A stretch of 64,000 bases of DNA from Caldilineaceae bacterium. GTDB lineage: Bacteria > Chloroflexota > Anaerolineae > Caldilineales > Caldilineaceae. The stretch's first letter is position 1; every line of letters starts with the position of its first letter. Location: the NCBI GenBank assembly GCA_020634755.1, contig JACKBC010000031.1, forward strand, positions 1 through 64,000, in the 5' to 3' direction. Made by a program: the position numbers and the translations under genes. Shown piece after piece: positions 16,202 to 24,890 of the stretch. Under the pieces are notes generated by a model that saw only the letters and a program-made list of their open reading frames with translations, ran no database searches and was not told the origin of the DNA.

Positions 16202-16733
16202 ATCTTTGTGCGTCCATCAAGGCCAAAGGGCTTGCGAAGCGCGGCCCATGCCCGCCCATCAGGGGCGTTTCACTATCGGCGGCATGGGTGGCGGCGCGCA
16301 CACGCACCGCCAAGTTTTCCATGTCGGCTTTGCTGTAGCGCAGACCGGCCCGCCGCAATGCCTTGGGATTGCTGGCCAGATCGTTGACGAAGGTATCAAC
16401 CGCTTCACTCGCATAAAGGTGCGGATATGCATCCAGCGCCGCCAACAGCAGCCGCGCGGCGCGTTTCCATGCGCGTTGACTGATGCCCCACTGTTCACAC
16501 GCGCGGCGCGAGGTGGGCGCAAAGGCCACGGCAAAGGCAATCAGCTTGTGGGCGTTGTCGCGCGCCGCTTCCAGTTGGCGGCCTGGCAGATGCGCGCCGC
16601 GCAGTTTCTTGGCAAGCTGTTGCACCTGCTGTTTGGTCCGCTTTAGCTCCAACTCTTTGGCCATCAACGCCGCTTTGGTCTGCCGATATAGCTGCGCGTC
16701 AATGATTGTTTGTGCTTGAATATTACTGGTCAT
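16200..16733 (-). CDS. putative helix-turn-helix protein of the element
   Basis: The product has 177 residues. Residues 20-75 form a basic helical region (KELELKRTKQQVQQLAKK), and TSRRACEQWGISQRAWKRAA around 73-92 reads as a helix-turn-helix. The last third contains RYSKADMENLAVRVRAATH. Its start overlaps the upstream membrane-protein gene by 11 bases, so it is co-translated. It may be a regulator or a DNA-binding partner of the membrane proteins. No family is recognised. Confidence 0.5.
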   Translation of the reverse strand: MTSNIQAQTIIDAQLYRQTKAALMAKELELKRTKQQVQQLAKKLRGAHLPGRQLEAARDNAHKLIAFAVAFAPTSRRACEQWGISQRAWKRAARLLLAALDAYPHLYASEAVDTFVNDLASNPKALRRAGLRYSKADMENLAVRVRAATHAADSETPLMGGHGPRFASPLALMDAQR

Positions 16734-17307
16734 CTTTCACCCCCAAGCGTTTCATTTCGCGTTCATGGTGTTGTTCCATTGCCCGCATAATGATGCGTTC
16801 CTGGCTGTCTATTTGGTGGTGCGCTACATTTTCTGTAGCGCCCACCTTTTGCGACTCAACCCCATAATGGGACAGCTTATGCGCGCGTTTCGATATGCGG
16901 TCGTGAATCACCAGTGCAAGCGCCGACCACAAGCCCAACACGCCCACGAAATAGCCAAACAGCCCAATGTCAACAATGCCGGTGTACCAGACAAGGAACA
17001 TAATCAGCCCAGCCAACAGACCGGCCAACCCCATCGGGATCGCAGATTCCACCACCACGCCGCGCGCAATGGTTTCGGCGGTATCGGTCTGTTTGCCCTG
17101 GTCGCTGCTGGCCATCTGTGGGCGCTCTGTGGCCTCCATTTGGCCGGTCATCACCTCAATAATGGGATTATCCCTCAGCGACTCCATAGGGCGCACAGGG
17201 GCTTTCTGTATGGCTGTGGTGCTGTCTGCGGTCGGTCGCCACGTATCAGATTTTTCGTCATATTTCAGAAAAGTATCGGTTGCTTTATCGAGTTTCCATT
17301 CAGCCAT
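16723..17307 (-). CDS. two-helix membrane protein of the element
   Basis: The protein has 194 residues. The first 85 are polar, with an opening that repeats a tryptophan pattern (MAEWKLDKATDTFLKYDEKS). Two membrane helices follow (about 90-108, GLAGLLAGLIMFLVWYTG, and 114-134, FGYFVGVLGLWSALALVI). The C-terminal 55 residues are charged and helical. It overlaps the small gene upstream by eight bases and the HTH gene downstream by eleven. The unit of three suggests one membrane-associated function, which cannot be named. Confidence 0.55.
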   Translation of the reverse strand: MAEWKLDKATDTFLKYDEKSDTWRPTADSTTAIQKAPVRPMESLRDNPIIEVMTGQMEATERPQMASSDQGKQTDTAETIARGVVVESAIPMGLAGLLAGLIMFLVWYTGIVDIGLFGYFVGVLGLWSALALVIHDRISKRAHKLSHYGVESQKVGATENVAHHQIDSQERIIMRAMEQHHEREMKRLGVKDDQ

Positions 17308-17506
17308 GCTTCACCTCATGAAATTCAAACTCAATTGGTTCATCTGGATTAACATCTTCCAAGATTTGCCCAGTTCGCAGATCGATAACAAAGCCCATAT
17401 CTTCCAGCCACACAATCTCAATGGCTGGCATGGGCAAAGTAAGCCCCTCCAATGCTGCAAACGCTTCAAGCTCTTCAACACGTGTAATATTCGATTGTTG
17501 ATTCAT
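17300..17506 (-). CDS. small acidic protein of unknown function
   Basis: The product has 68 residues and is strongly acidic, with EELEAFAALEGLTLPMPAIE and EDVNPDEPIEFEFHEV. AAAGGACC lies nine bases before the ATG. It heads the minus-strand unit that ends at 15650 and overlaps its neighbour by eight bases. Small acidic proteins at operon heads are sometimes DNA mimics or antitoxin-like, but nothing specific supports that here. Confidence 0.5.
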   Translation of the reverse strand: MNQQSNITRVEELEAFAALEGLTLPMPAIEIVWLEDMGFVIDLRTGQILEDVNPDEPIEFEFHEVKHG

Positions 17507-17599
17507 GGTGAATCGGTCCTTTCCGGCCTTATTTGGCCATCTAAGAACCGTGAGAAGATGATAAGGGGAAGAGAGTATGCTAAACTCTCTTTAGCCCTT

Positions 17600-17663
17600 A
17601 CCGTGGTCTAGTCACGGTTTTGGGTTATGCGGGTGGGTGGTGGTTTCGACACCATTCACCCGC
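17600..17663 (+). terminator. hairpin pair upstream of the right-hand operon
   Basis: ACCGTG/CACGGT (17600-17618) is followed by TTTTGGG. GCGGGTG/CACCCGC (17629-17663) encloses an inner TGGTG/CACCA pair. Both precede the gene starting at 17506 on the other strand. The rest of 17507-17749 shows no gene. Confidence 0.4.
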
Positions 17664-17749
17664 TGCAAAAATATTTATGTTAGATCTGTATGTTGTGCCA
17701 TTTATTTACACAAGCACAATATATAGATTTGGCACCAAACAGAAACGGT

Positions 17750-18670
17750 TTATAGTTTCCAGTTGTCGGCTGGGCTGTGCTTTTGCCCGGCGTCCAGGTC
17801 TTGTTCTGCTATGCGGGCATAGTGCATCACCATTTCAAGCGATTCATGCCCAAGTAGTTCTTTGAGTAAAAACACATTGCCGCCATTGCGTAAGAAGTTG
17901 ATAGCAAACGTGTGACGAAACTTGTGCGGATGAACGTTATCAACCCCTGAGCGCTTTCCTATGCCCTTCAGCGTATGGCGCAAGTTGTTTCTATCCATAT
18001 GTTGCCCTGTCTTGGTGGAGAACAGCGGCGCGCCTAGTTGGGTGTCCGTCCGGCCCGCCAGATAGCGCCAGATTGCTTTTTGGGTGCGATTCCCTACAAC
18101 CGCAAAACGTTCCTTGTCGCCCTTGCCGTGTCGAATGTACAAGCGGCCTCGCTTCCGGTCATAGTCTCGCAGTGTTAAGGCGCACAGTTCACTAGCCCTT
18201 ACGCCTGAATCCAGCAGCGTCAACACAATAGCGCGGTCCCTATCGGCTGTCGGTCGCTGGCTCTGGGTAATTTTGCCGGTGGCCGTCTCCCATTCCTGGC
18301 TGTAGGTAATCCCCTTTAGAAGTTGCTTAACCTCTTCCTGGGTGAACGGTTCAATCTTCTTTTCGGTATACCTTGGCGTTTGCACCCTACCGCGTATGAT
18401 GTGCGGTGCGCCCAGTTCCTGTTCAGCCCAGCTCCACAAACTTGATAGCCTGGCTCTTATATCGTGAATAGAACGCCTCGATAAGTTGCGAGCTGTGGCC
18501 TGGTGGGCAAGGAATCGCCTAATGTCGTTGGCGGTTATCTCTTCAAATTCCATATCCCCCAAGTAATCAGTTAGCAACCTAAAAACCCATGCATAGCCCT
18601 GTATGGTCGCCTTGCTGAAACGTAACTTTTTGTCCAACCAATAACCTTCGATGACAGCAGAGAGTTTCAT
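17750..18670 (-). CDS. XerD-like tyrosine recombinase (right, next to attR)
   Basis: This is a tyrosine recombinase of 306 residues with the full active site. An N-terminal SAM-like domain covers about residues 1-90. The catalytic domain has Arg158 (DSGVRASEL), Lys186 (GKGDKER), His249 and Arg252 (HKFRHTF), His275 (LLGHES) and the nucleophile Tyr284 (MHYARIAEQ). It lies about 110 bp from attR, the normal position for the enzyme that integrates an element at a tRNA, so it is the best candidate integrase. A strong terminator between attR and its start isolates it from host transcription on the same strand. No clear ribosome site is visible. Confidence 0.93.
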   Translation of the reverse strand: MKLSAVIEGYWLDKKLRFSKATIQGYAWVFRLLTDYLGDMEFEEITANDIRRFLAHQATARNLSRRSIHDIRARLSSLWSWAEQELGAPHIIRGRVQTPRYTEKKIEPFTQEEVKQLLKGITYSQEWETATGKITQSQRPTADRDRAIVLTLLDSGVRASELCALTLRDYDRKRGRLYIRHGKGDKERFAVVGNRTQKAIWRYLAGRTDTQLGAPLFSTKTGQHMDRNNLRHTLKGIGKRSGVDNVHPHKFRHTFAINFLRNGGNVFLLKELLGHESLEMVMHYARIAEQDLDAGQKHSPADNWKL

Positions 18671-18702
18671 AATGATGAGGTTGCCGGTTCGTTTTGTGAC
18701 AA

Positions 18703-18750
18703 TAAAAAAGCCCTGCCGTTAACCGTGTTTCCACAGTTAGCGACAGGGCT
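18703..18750 (-). terminator. minus-strand terminator between attR and the right recombinase
   Basis: On the minus strand AGCCCTGTCGCTAAC pairs with GTTAACGGCAGGGCT and is followed by T6. It would stop transcription coming from the host pcaF side before it reaches the recombinase. Confidence 0.85.
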
Positions 18751-18779
18751 AAAATTAGCCTGCTTTCCTTCTCTTCCCC

Positions 18780-18851
<72 letters not shown>

Positions 18852-18888
18852 AGTACGGCTTGAGTGATGAATTACTCGAGCGGACAAA

Positions 18889-18928
18889 AGCCTTATGCCA
18901 ACCTTTTTGTTTGGCATGGGGCTTTTTT
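18889..18928 (+). terminator. original host terminator of tRNA-Pro, displaced
   Basis: AGCC-T-TATGCCAA pairs with TTGGCAT-G-GGGCT and is followed by T6. It lies 40 bp after attR at the same distance as the new terminator after attL, so it is probably the tRNA's original terminator. Confidence 0.82.
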
Positions 18929-19081
18929 ATTTCCATTTTTTCAACCGCACACCTCTTCATTCCCCAAGTTTGTCTGCGATCTGGTGACGTCATGGGCGTG
19001 ACGGCCAACAGGGAGCCAAACGCATGTCGCGGCCTGAATTTCATGGCGAACGACACGAAGTGCATCAAAATCCCCCAACAT

Positions 19082-20353
19082 TTATTGCGCCAATTGAATC
19101 ACCGTGGCCTCGCCCTGCCCCACGCCCACGCACAGCGTAGCCAGCCCATAGCGCAGAGAGTGTCCTGCCGCCGCCCGCCGGTGCATCTCATAGATCAGCG
19201 TGGTCAAAATGCGGGCGCCGGAACAGCCCAACGGATGGCCCAGTGCAATGGCGCCGCCGTTGACGTTGGTGATCTCTTCGCTTAGGTTGAGTTCGCGCAG
19301 CACGGCCAGCGCCTGCACGGCAAAGGCTTCGTTGAGTTCGGCCAGGTCGATGTCGGCGATGGTAAGGCCGGCGCGCTGCAAGGCTTTGCGCACAGCATTA
19401 ACCGGCCCCAGCCCCATGACGCGCGGATCCACGCCCGCCGCCGCCGAGCAGACCCAGCGCGCCAGCGGCCGCACGCCCAGCTCGTCCGCCTTCTGTCGCG
19501 ACATGAGCACCAGCGCACAGGCGCCGTCATTGAGCCCGCTGGCGTTGCCGGCGGTCACCGTGCCATCATTGCGGAAGGCCGGGCGCAAACGGGCCAGGTC
19601 CGCCAGGCTGGTGGCCAGTTCGTAGCCGTCACCGGTTTTGGCGTAGCGGGGGTGCTCGTCTGCATCCACAATAATGGGGGCGCCGCGACGCTGGGGAATG
19701 GAGACTGGCATGAGTTCGCGGGCAAAGTAGCCCTGGTTCATGGCATGGACGGCGCGCGCCTGGCTTTGCAGCGCAAAGGCATCCTGGGCCTCCCGCGTGA
19801 TCTCGCCGCCGGCGATTTGGCCGGCGCAGCTCATCTCGTAAATATTCTCGGCGGTTTCGCCCATGGCCTCCAGCGGAAAAAGCGCTTCCATAGCTGGGTT
19901 GGGGTAGCGCCAGCCCAGCGTAGTGTCATAAGCGGTCACGTTGCCGGAGGGGCCAAAGCCTTCCGGGTTTTTGGGCAGCGAATAGGGGGCGCGGGTCATG
20001 CTCTCCACGCCGCCGGCCACAAAAACATCACCCTCGCCACACATGATGGCGCGGGCGGCCTGGTTGACGGCGTTGAGGCCGCTGGCGCACAGCCGGTTGA
20101 TGGTAACGCCGGCCACGCTTTGCGGCAGGCCAGCCAGCAGCAGCCCCATGCGCGCCACGTTGCGGTTATCTTCACCGGCCTGGTTGGCGCAGCCCATGTA
20201 GACTTCCTCCACCAGCGCCGGATTGATGCCGGCGCGCTGCACCGCCTCTTTGATCACCATGCCCGCCAAATCATCCGGACGCACGGTCGAAAGCGCGCCG
20301 CGAATGCGCCCAATGGGCGTGCGCACGGCGCTGACGATGACGACTTCGTTCAT
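19082..20353 (-). CDS. pcaF: 3-oxoadipyl-CoA thiolase / acetyl-CoA acyltransferase
   Basis: This thiolase of 423 residues cleaves 3-oxoadipyl-CoA to succinyl-CoA and acetyl-CoA, the last step of the beta-ketoadipate route. The nucleophilic Cys is in [11 protein letters not shown], the His in [16 protein letters not shown] and the second Cys in [10 protein letters not shown]. The start [15 protein letters not shown] (20353) begins at the conserved first strand; an upstream ATG at 20380 adds nine residues. The neighbours pcaB, pcaG and pcaH favour the pca role, but thiolases are hard to separate by sequence alone. The gene now faces the right end of the tRNA-Pro element. Confidence 0.88.
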   Translation of the reverse strand: MNEVVIVSAVRTPIGRIRGALSTVRPDDLAGMVIKEAVQRAGINPALVEEVYMGCANQAGEDNRNVARMGLLLAGLPQSVAGVTINRLCASGLNAVNQAARAIMCGEGDVFVAGGVESMTRAPYSLPKNPEGFGPSGNVTAYDTTLGWRYPNPAMEALFPLEAMGETAENIYEMSCAGQIAGGEITREAQDAFALQSQARAVHAMNQGYFARELMPVSIPQRRGAPIIVDADEHPRYAKTGDGYELATSLADLARLRPAFRNDGTVTAGNASGLNDGACALVLMSRQKADELGVRPLARWVCSAAAGVDPRVMGLGPVNAVRKALQRAGLTIADIDLAELNEAFAVQALAVLRELNLSEEITNVNGGAIALGHPLGCSGARILTTLIYEMHRRAAAGHSLRYGLATLCVGVGQGEATVIQLAQ

Positions 20354-20376
20354 AAAGGGTTTCTCATGTTGAGACC

Positions 20377-20784
20377 TCACGTCATATATAGACGGGTGAC
20401 GCCGAGATAACGTTCTTCAAGTTCAAACACAATTTCGGCTAACCCAGTTGCACACCGGTGGAGATAATCGCGATCATGTGGAATACGCTTCAAATTGCTA
20501 ATCGTCAGCACAGGCAACCTAGTAGGAGTAACCAAGTGTCGAATTGTATACTCTAACGATTTGGCGCCGTCTGTGGTTGTGCGGTTTCCTGTCAGCAACA
20601 AGTATCGATGCTCTTGGCAAAAACGCCAGATCACTTCATCATCGACACCTTTGGGCAAACCAACATCGGGTAGGTTTTTCAGTTAGAGCGATAGAATCTC
20701 CAGGAGTTCAAGGCGCGCTAAAACCCTGAAAATTGCCTCATCTTGGCCTTCGCAATTTTCATCACTCAGAATGATTTGAGCCAT
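20377..20784 (-). pseudogene. DUF5615-like toxin with an in-frame stop codon
   Basis: Translation from ATG 20784 gives MAQIILSDENCEGQ, EAIFRVLARLELLEILSL and then TAA at 20683-20685. It continues in the same frame with LKNLPDVGLPKGVDDEVI and LLLTGNR to 20377. The whole resembles one DUF5615 (PIN-like) toxin of about 135 residues, so a single codon has probably become a stop. The start overlaps the DUF433 antitoxin gene by 23 bases, as in intact pairs. The downstream part could still be made from an internal start but would lack the N-terminal strand. A sequencing error is possible. Confidence 0.7.
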
Positions 20785-21136
20785 TTTCTTCCAGCATCAT
20801 TCGGTTTTTCTCCAGCAATTCATAAAACGCTTTGCGCTGCGGCGTCATCTTAACCGGAATCTTGGCGCGTTCTGCCGCAATGGCGCGATGATACCGCTCA
20901 TTCTCAGCCTTTTTGGCCAGGAGTGCGGGCAATTCGGCTTCAAGCTGCTCTCGATGCTTCTCGATATATTCTAGAGCAACCTGCACCTGCAATGGCTTGA
21001 GGTTATGAATTACGCAAAGCGCGTAGAAATCATCGCCTTCCTGTTGCGAAAGCAAAATGTCATACACCGAAGTGCGGCTTTCGCTCACCATAGGACCGAT
21101 TTCGGTTTCGAGGATTTTATAACCAGTGAAGCTCAT
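20762..21136 (-). CDS. DUF433-like antitoxin
   Basis: The product has 124 residues. The first 75 (SRTSVYDILLSQQEGDDFYAL, LKPLQVQVALEYIEKHREQL) match the helix-turn-helix layout of DUF433 antitoxins, and the C-terminal half is charged and helical (EERYHR-like, then KMTPQRKAFYELLEKN). These antitoxins pair with DUF5615 toxins, and the overlapping gene downstream is such a toxin with a nonsense codon. AAAGGAAC precedes the ATG. The antitoxin itself appears intact. Confidence 0.72.
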   Translation of the reverse strand: MSFTGYKILETEIGPMVSESRTSVYDILLSQQEGDDFYALCVIHNLKPLQVQVALEYIEKHREQLEAELPALLAKKAENERYHRAIAAERAKIPVKMTPQRKAFYELLEKNRMMLEENGSNHSE

Positions 21137-21185
21137 GTCGATGTTCCTTTTGTGCCAACTTCAAATTCATGCACTTGCAAGCTGA

Positions 21186-22553
21186 TTATACCACATCTGT
21201 ATCTCGGCTTGCGCTTGCCTCGGCCAAAACTCGGTCGATAAATTGCTGCGTTGCGCCCAGGTAATTACCCTCATCGCGCAGTGCAGTCCACTCCACCGGC
21301 GCCTCGGTCATCCCCTGCACCACGTCAACCAAATGGCGATCCTCGGCCAGCGCGATCGGCACCGCCTGCGTGACCAGCTCTTTGGCTGTGCTGCGTTCCA
21401 TGTGGGCGGCCAGGGCAAAGCTGACCGCCTCGGCCAGCATGAGGCCGTCGGAGGCGGCCACGTTTTGGTGCATCCGTTCGACATCGATCTCTAAATTTTG
21501 GCTAAGGAAGAGCGCTTTGTTGAGCGCCGTGGCCGTGTGCGCAAACATTTGCGGCAAGGTGAGCCACTCCAGCTGCCAGCCGTGAGTGGCGCGCTCATGT
21601 TCTTGGATCAACGCCTGGTGCATGGCGGAAAGCTGGGCGGCATTGGCGCGCGCCGCCGCCATGATCAGCTCGCTGATAATGGGGTTGCTCTTTTGCGGCA
21701 TGGTGCTGGAGCCGCCACGCGAACGGTCCGCCGATTCCTGCACTTCGCCCACTTCGCTTTGGGCCAGCAGAATAATGTCCTGCGCCATTTTGGCCAGGCT
21801 GCCGCTGACCAGCGACAGCCAGCCCGCCAGTTCGGCCAGATTGTCGCGCTGGGTGTGCCAGGGCAGCAACGGTGTGTTGAGATCCAACTCTGCGGCCAAC
21901 GCTTCGACCACGACCAGGCCGTCGGCGCCCAGCGAGGCCAGCGTACCGGCAGCACCGCCAAACTGCACGGTGAGCAGTCGCGGCCTTAGCTGCGCCAGCC
22001 GCTGTTGATGACGCAACAGCGGCGCCAACCAGTTGGCCACCTTCAGCCCAAAGGTAATGGGCAGCGCCTGCTGCGAATGGGTGCGCCCGGCCATGAGCGT
22101 GTGGCGGTGGCGCTCGGCAAGCTGAGCCAGATGTTGAACGATCTGCCGCAATTTGGCTTCCAGAATGGCGAACGCAGCGCGTACCTGCAAGACTAGCGCC
22201 GTGTCCATAATGTCTTGCGTGGTGGCGCCCCAGTGGACGTATGATGCGGCATCGGCCCCGGCGGTTTTGTGGACGGCCGCGCGCAGCTGGCGCACCAGTT
22301 CGATCACCGGCAAACCGGCTTTTTCCGTTCCAGCTTGCAGCAATGCAAAGTCAATTTCAAGCGCGGCGGCGGTGGATGCAATATGGGCCGCGGCATCGGT
22401 GGGAATCACGCCCAGGTGACCTTGGGCTTGCGCCAGCGCGGCTTCCACGTTGAGCATGTGGCGGACAAACTGGACATCGGAAAAAACAGCGGCCAGTTCA
22501 GCATCGCCAAAAAGTTGCGCAAATATCGCTGAGTCTGCGGGTGAAAAAGCCAT
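21186..22553 (-). CDS. pcaB: 3-carboxy-cis,cis-muconate cycloisomerase
   Basis: This is a fumarase/aspartase-superfamily enzyme of 455 residues. It converts 3-carboxy-cis,cis-muconate, the product of protocatechuate 3,4-dioxygenase, to 4-carboxymuconolactone. The superfamily signature GGSSTMPQKSNP is at about residues 276-287, with the HWGATTQDI and AGRTHSQQALP motifs before it. Adenylosuccinate lyase is related, but the length, the C-terminal region and the neighbouring pcaG/pcaH favour PcaB. The start lies three bases after the stop of the HIT gene, so the two are coupled. Confidence 0.88.
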   Translation of the reverse strand: MAFSPADSAIFAQLFGDAELAAVFSDVQFVRHMLNVEAALAQAQGHLGVIPTDAAAHIASTAAALEIDFALLQAGTEKAGLPVIELVRQLRAAVHKTAGADAASYVHWGATTQDIMDTALVLQVRAAFAILEAKLRQIVQHLAQLAERHRHTLMAGRTHSQQALPITFGLKVANWLAPLLRHQQRLAQLRPRLLTVQFGGAAGTLASLGADGLVVVEALAAELDLNTPLLPWHTQRDNLAELAGWLSLVSGSLAKMAQDIILLAQSEVGEVQESADRSRGGSSTMPQKSNPIISELIMAAARANAAQLSAMHQALIQEHERATHGWQLEWLTLPQMFAHTATALNKALFLSQNLEIDVERMHQNVAASDGLMLAEAVSFALAAHMERSTAKELVTQAVPIALAEDRHLVDVVQGMTEAPVEWTALRDEGNYLGATQQFIDRVLAEASASRDTDVV

Positions 22554-22556
22554 AAT

Positions 22557-23009
22557 TTAATCTTGCAGAAATTCCCGTATTTGCGCTCCGACACTGTTCA
22601 TTTCATCCTCACCCAGACGCTCCGTTTCAGCGACGCCCAAGCAGCTAAAAATGTTGACGCTGCGCCGTTCGGCAGGCTGGTTCGCCATGCGCGGCACAAT
22701 GTGGAAATGCACGTGCGGATGGTCCGGGTGCTCGGCAAACTGGATGATGTAAGTTTTGGCGCAACCGGTCACGGCATGCAGCGCCTGCGAAACGCGTCGC
22801 TGCAAATCGCCCACTTCAGCAGCTTCGGCGGCGGTTAGTTCAGCAATGGCGGCCATATGACGGCGCGCCACCAGCACCAGCCAGCCGGGCAATGAGGTGT
22901 TGAAGCTGTGGACCACGTCCCAGTGGTCGGTGCGGTAAATGTTATCCCAAAGCGGCGCGGCCCCGGCATCGCGGCGGGCGGTCAATGTACAGGTGTGGCA
23001 AGCGTTCAT
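22557..23009 (-). CDS. HIT-family nucleotide hydrolase/transferase
   Basis: The protein has 150 residues and the histidine triad HPHVHFHIVPR near residue 100, where the central His attacks the phosphate of a nucleotide conjugate. Two N-terminal cysteines (CHTC) may bind zinc as in some HIT proteins. It sits between the methyltransferase and pcaB and is three bases from pcaB. It is not a known pca enzyme, so its presence in the unit is probably incidental or housekeeping. Confidence 0.85.
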   Translation of the reverse strand: MNACHTCTLTARRDAGAAPLWDNIYRTDHWDVVHSFNTSLPGWLVLVARRHMAAIAELTAAEAAEVGDLQRRVSQALHAVTGCAKTYIIQFAEHPDHPHVHFHIVPRMANQPAERRSVNIFSCLGVAETERLGEDEMNSVGAQIREFLQD

Positions 23010-23064
23010 CAGTGCAGATCCTATTCAATAGAGATTAGCGGAAAAAGATTGGGTACGCGGATAA

Positions 23065-23111
23065 ACGCGGAAACACGCGGATTTTCCTATAGAATCCGCG
23101 TGTTTCGGCGT
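23065..23111. repeat. 19-bp inverted repeat (hairpin)
   Basis: ACGCGGAAACACGCGGATT (23065-23083) pairs with AATCCGCGTGTTTCGGCGT (23093-23111), one mismatch, nine-base loop. No T run follows. It lies between the methyltransferase and HIT genes and may protect or end transcripts. Confidence 0.7.
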
Positions 23112-23220
23112 GAATCACGCGTACGATTTGGGTGATTTTCTTATTACACATGCTTCCGGCCCAGCTTTTGCGACATGAGATGGAATTCGTGGATGGTCAT
23201 GGGTGCGCATTGGCTTAGAC

Positions 23221-24000
23221 CTACAAGCGCCGCGCCAAATAAACTGTGACTACGTAATCCACCGTGATCACGCCCCCAAAGCGCTCAATCGCATCATGGA
23301 TTTCGCCATAGAGCCATTCCCGCTCAGTCTCGGGCATGATGCGGTGGTCAGACATGGTCTGCATGAGCTTGATGTATGCATCTGCCGTGTATTCTGCGCT
23401 GTGAGGATATTGGGCGCTAAAGACCGTGCCAAAGCGCCCCGAGGCGTTGAAGCGTTCCGTAGTGCCGCCTTGGCCATCGTATCGAGCCTGAGGGTGAGCC
23501 TTCTGCGGCTGTTTCACCTGCTTTACTTTTTCATAAGCCTGCTGAATTTCCTGTCGGAGCGCATCTTCGCTTTCTTGTGGACGATTCCAGATGCAGGCCA
23601 GCGTGCCGCCGGGAATTAACGCATCGGCCGTTTTGGTAAAGGCAATTTCCGGGTCCACCCAATGCAGCGCCATGGCGGCGTAGATGAGTTTGAATGAAGC
23701 GGCTTCCAGCGGCCATTGCTCAAACACCAAATTCTGAAACGCCACATTGGGAAAGGCCGCACACTTCTGACGCGCAATGGCGCACATGGCTGCCCCAGGT
23801 TCCAGCGCCAATAGCGGATAGCCATAAGGCGCAAAGTGAATGGTGGCTTTGCCGGTGCCGCAGCCAATCTCCAGCAGCCGATCGCCCTCCTTCACGTTAG
23901 CCATGGCCAACAGATCGGCGGCCAGTTGCGGCGGATAGTTTGCCCGGTACTGATCATATAGCGTAGCCGCTTCATCAAAAACCAGTCGTTGTTCGCGCAT
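23221..24000 (-). CDS. SAM-dependent methyltransferase (class I)
   Basis: The protein has 259 residues. Motif I is LLEIGCGTGKATIHF (near residue 42), followed by LALEPG for the acidic strand end, and YAAMALHWVDPE and GGTLACIW later. This is the pattern of the UbiE/Tam-like class that methylates small molecules. The substrate cannot be told. It lies among pca genes but 210 bp from HIT and 276 bp from pcaG, so it may be an independent gene. The 24001-24276 gap shows no feature beyond a GGAGACC-ATG start for a five-codon frame. Confidence 0.85.
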   Translation of the reverse strand: MREQRLVFDEAATLYDQYRANYPPQLAADLLAMANVKEGDRLLEIGCGTGKATIHFAPYGYPLLALEPGAAMCAIARQKCAAFPNVAFQNLVFEQWPLEAASFKLIYAAMALHWVDPEIAFTKTADALIPGGTLACIWNRPQESEDALRQEIQQAYEKVKQVKQPQKAHPQARYDGQGGTTERFNASGRFGTVFSAQYPHSAEYTADAYIKLMQTMSDHRIMPETEREWLYGEIHDAIERFGGVITVDYVVTVYLARRL

Positions 24001-24276
24001 GGCTTTACCCTTAGTATAAGAAGCTGATCACAACAAGCTGATGCTAAATTTTCATTCAATCTCAGAGTGGTGTAAGACATTCTTGGGGAAGCGTAGGCCC
24101 AGCGTATTTCTGAAAACTTTACAAAAACCGTCTCAACACCCTTTGTGATTTTGTGGCTCTTTTGGAACTTAGATGGTTGACACGCTGGCCTCATTTCGGA
24201 AGGAGACCACATGAGATCCCGTTGAGCCTAATTTTTTAGCATCTGTGGCAATGAACAGTTTTGGCGGGCGAGCCAA

Positions 24277-24834
24277 TCAGGCATCAAAAAAGACGGTTTC
24301 GTCCGCGCCCTGCAAGCGGATGTCAAAGCGATAGCAGGGCCAATCGCCAAAATCGGCGCGTTGGGCAATCAGCGTGGCGCGGCGCGCTGCATCTACGCTG
24401 TTGAGTACCGGGTCATTGGCATTGGCGGTTTCGTCGCTAAAGTAGATGCGCGTCACCGCGTGAATCAACATGCCACGCGCAAAGATGCGTACATTGATGT
24501 ACGGCGCCGCATCTGGGCTCAGCGCCCCCGGCTTGACCGTGCGAAAGAGAAACTGTCCGTTGTTTACCGTATCGGCCCGGCCAAAGCCGCAAAACGCTTT
24601 ATCCGCCTGGGCCTGATTTGGGTCCGCGGCATGGTTAAAGTAGCCCTGTGCATCCGGCTGCCAGATCTCCAGCAGCGCATCCGGCACCGGCTGTCCATCC
24701 CCATCGTACACTGTACCTTCCAACAAAATCCGCTGGCCTTGCGTCTTCTCATTCACCAATACATTTTCATCCCCAAAAAAGAGCCCATCATGAAAAAACG
24801 GCCCCACGGTTTGGCTGCCGGTCTGAATTAGCAT
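24277..24834 (-). CDS. pcaG: protocatechuate 3,4-dioxygenase, alpha subunit
   Basis: The product has 185 residues and the intradiol dioxygenase alpha fold: TVGPFFHDG, then LLEGTVYDGDGQPVPDALLEIWQPD, FLFRTVKPG and INVRIFARGMLIHAVTRIYFSD. Alpha subunits lack the iron ligands and pair with beta to open the protocatechuate ring between the hydroxyls. AAAGGAAT precedes the ATG. It follows pcaH by 56 bp, the usual H-G order. Confidence 0.92.
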   Translation of the reverse strand: MLIQTGSQTVGPFFHDGLFFGDENVLVNEKTQGQRILLEGTVYDGDGQPVPDALLEIWQPDAQGYFNHAADPNQAQADKAFCGFGRADTVNNGQFLFRTVKPGALSPDAAPYINVRIFARGMLIHAVTRIYFSDETANANDPVLNSVDAARRATLIAQRADFGDWPCYRFDIRLQGADETVFFDA

Positions 24835-24890
24835 ATTACGATTCCTTTCGTTTTGCAGGGTTGCAACCTTGCCCCTTTGCCACCTTCATA

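Noticed and set aside
24212..24226. A five-codon frame after GGAGACC upstream of the methyltransferase gap
   Set aside because: It is too short to judge, and no attenuator structure is visible around it.
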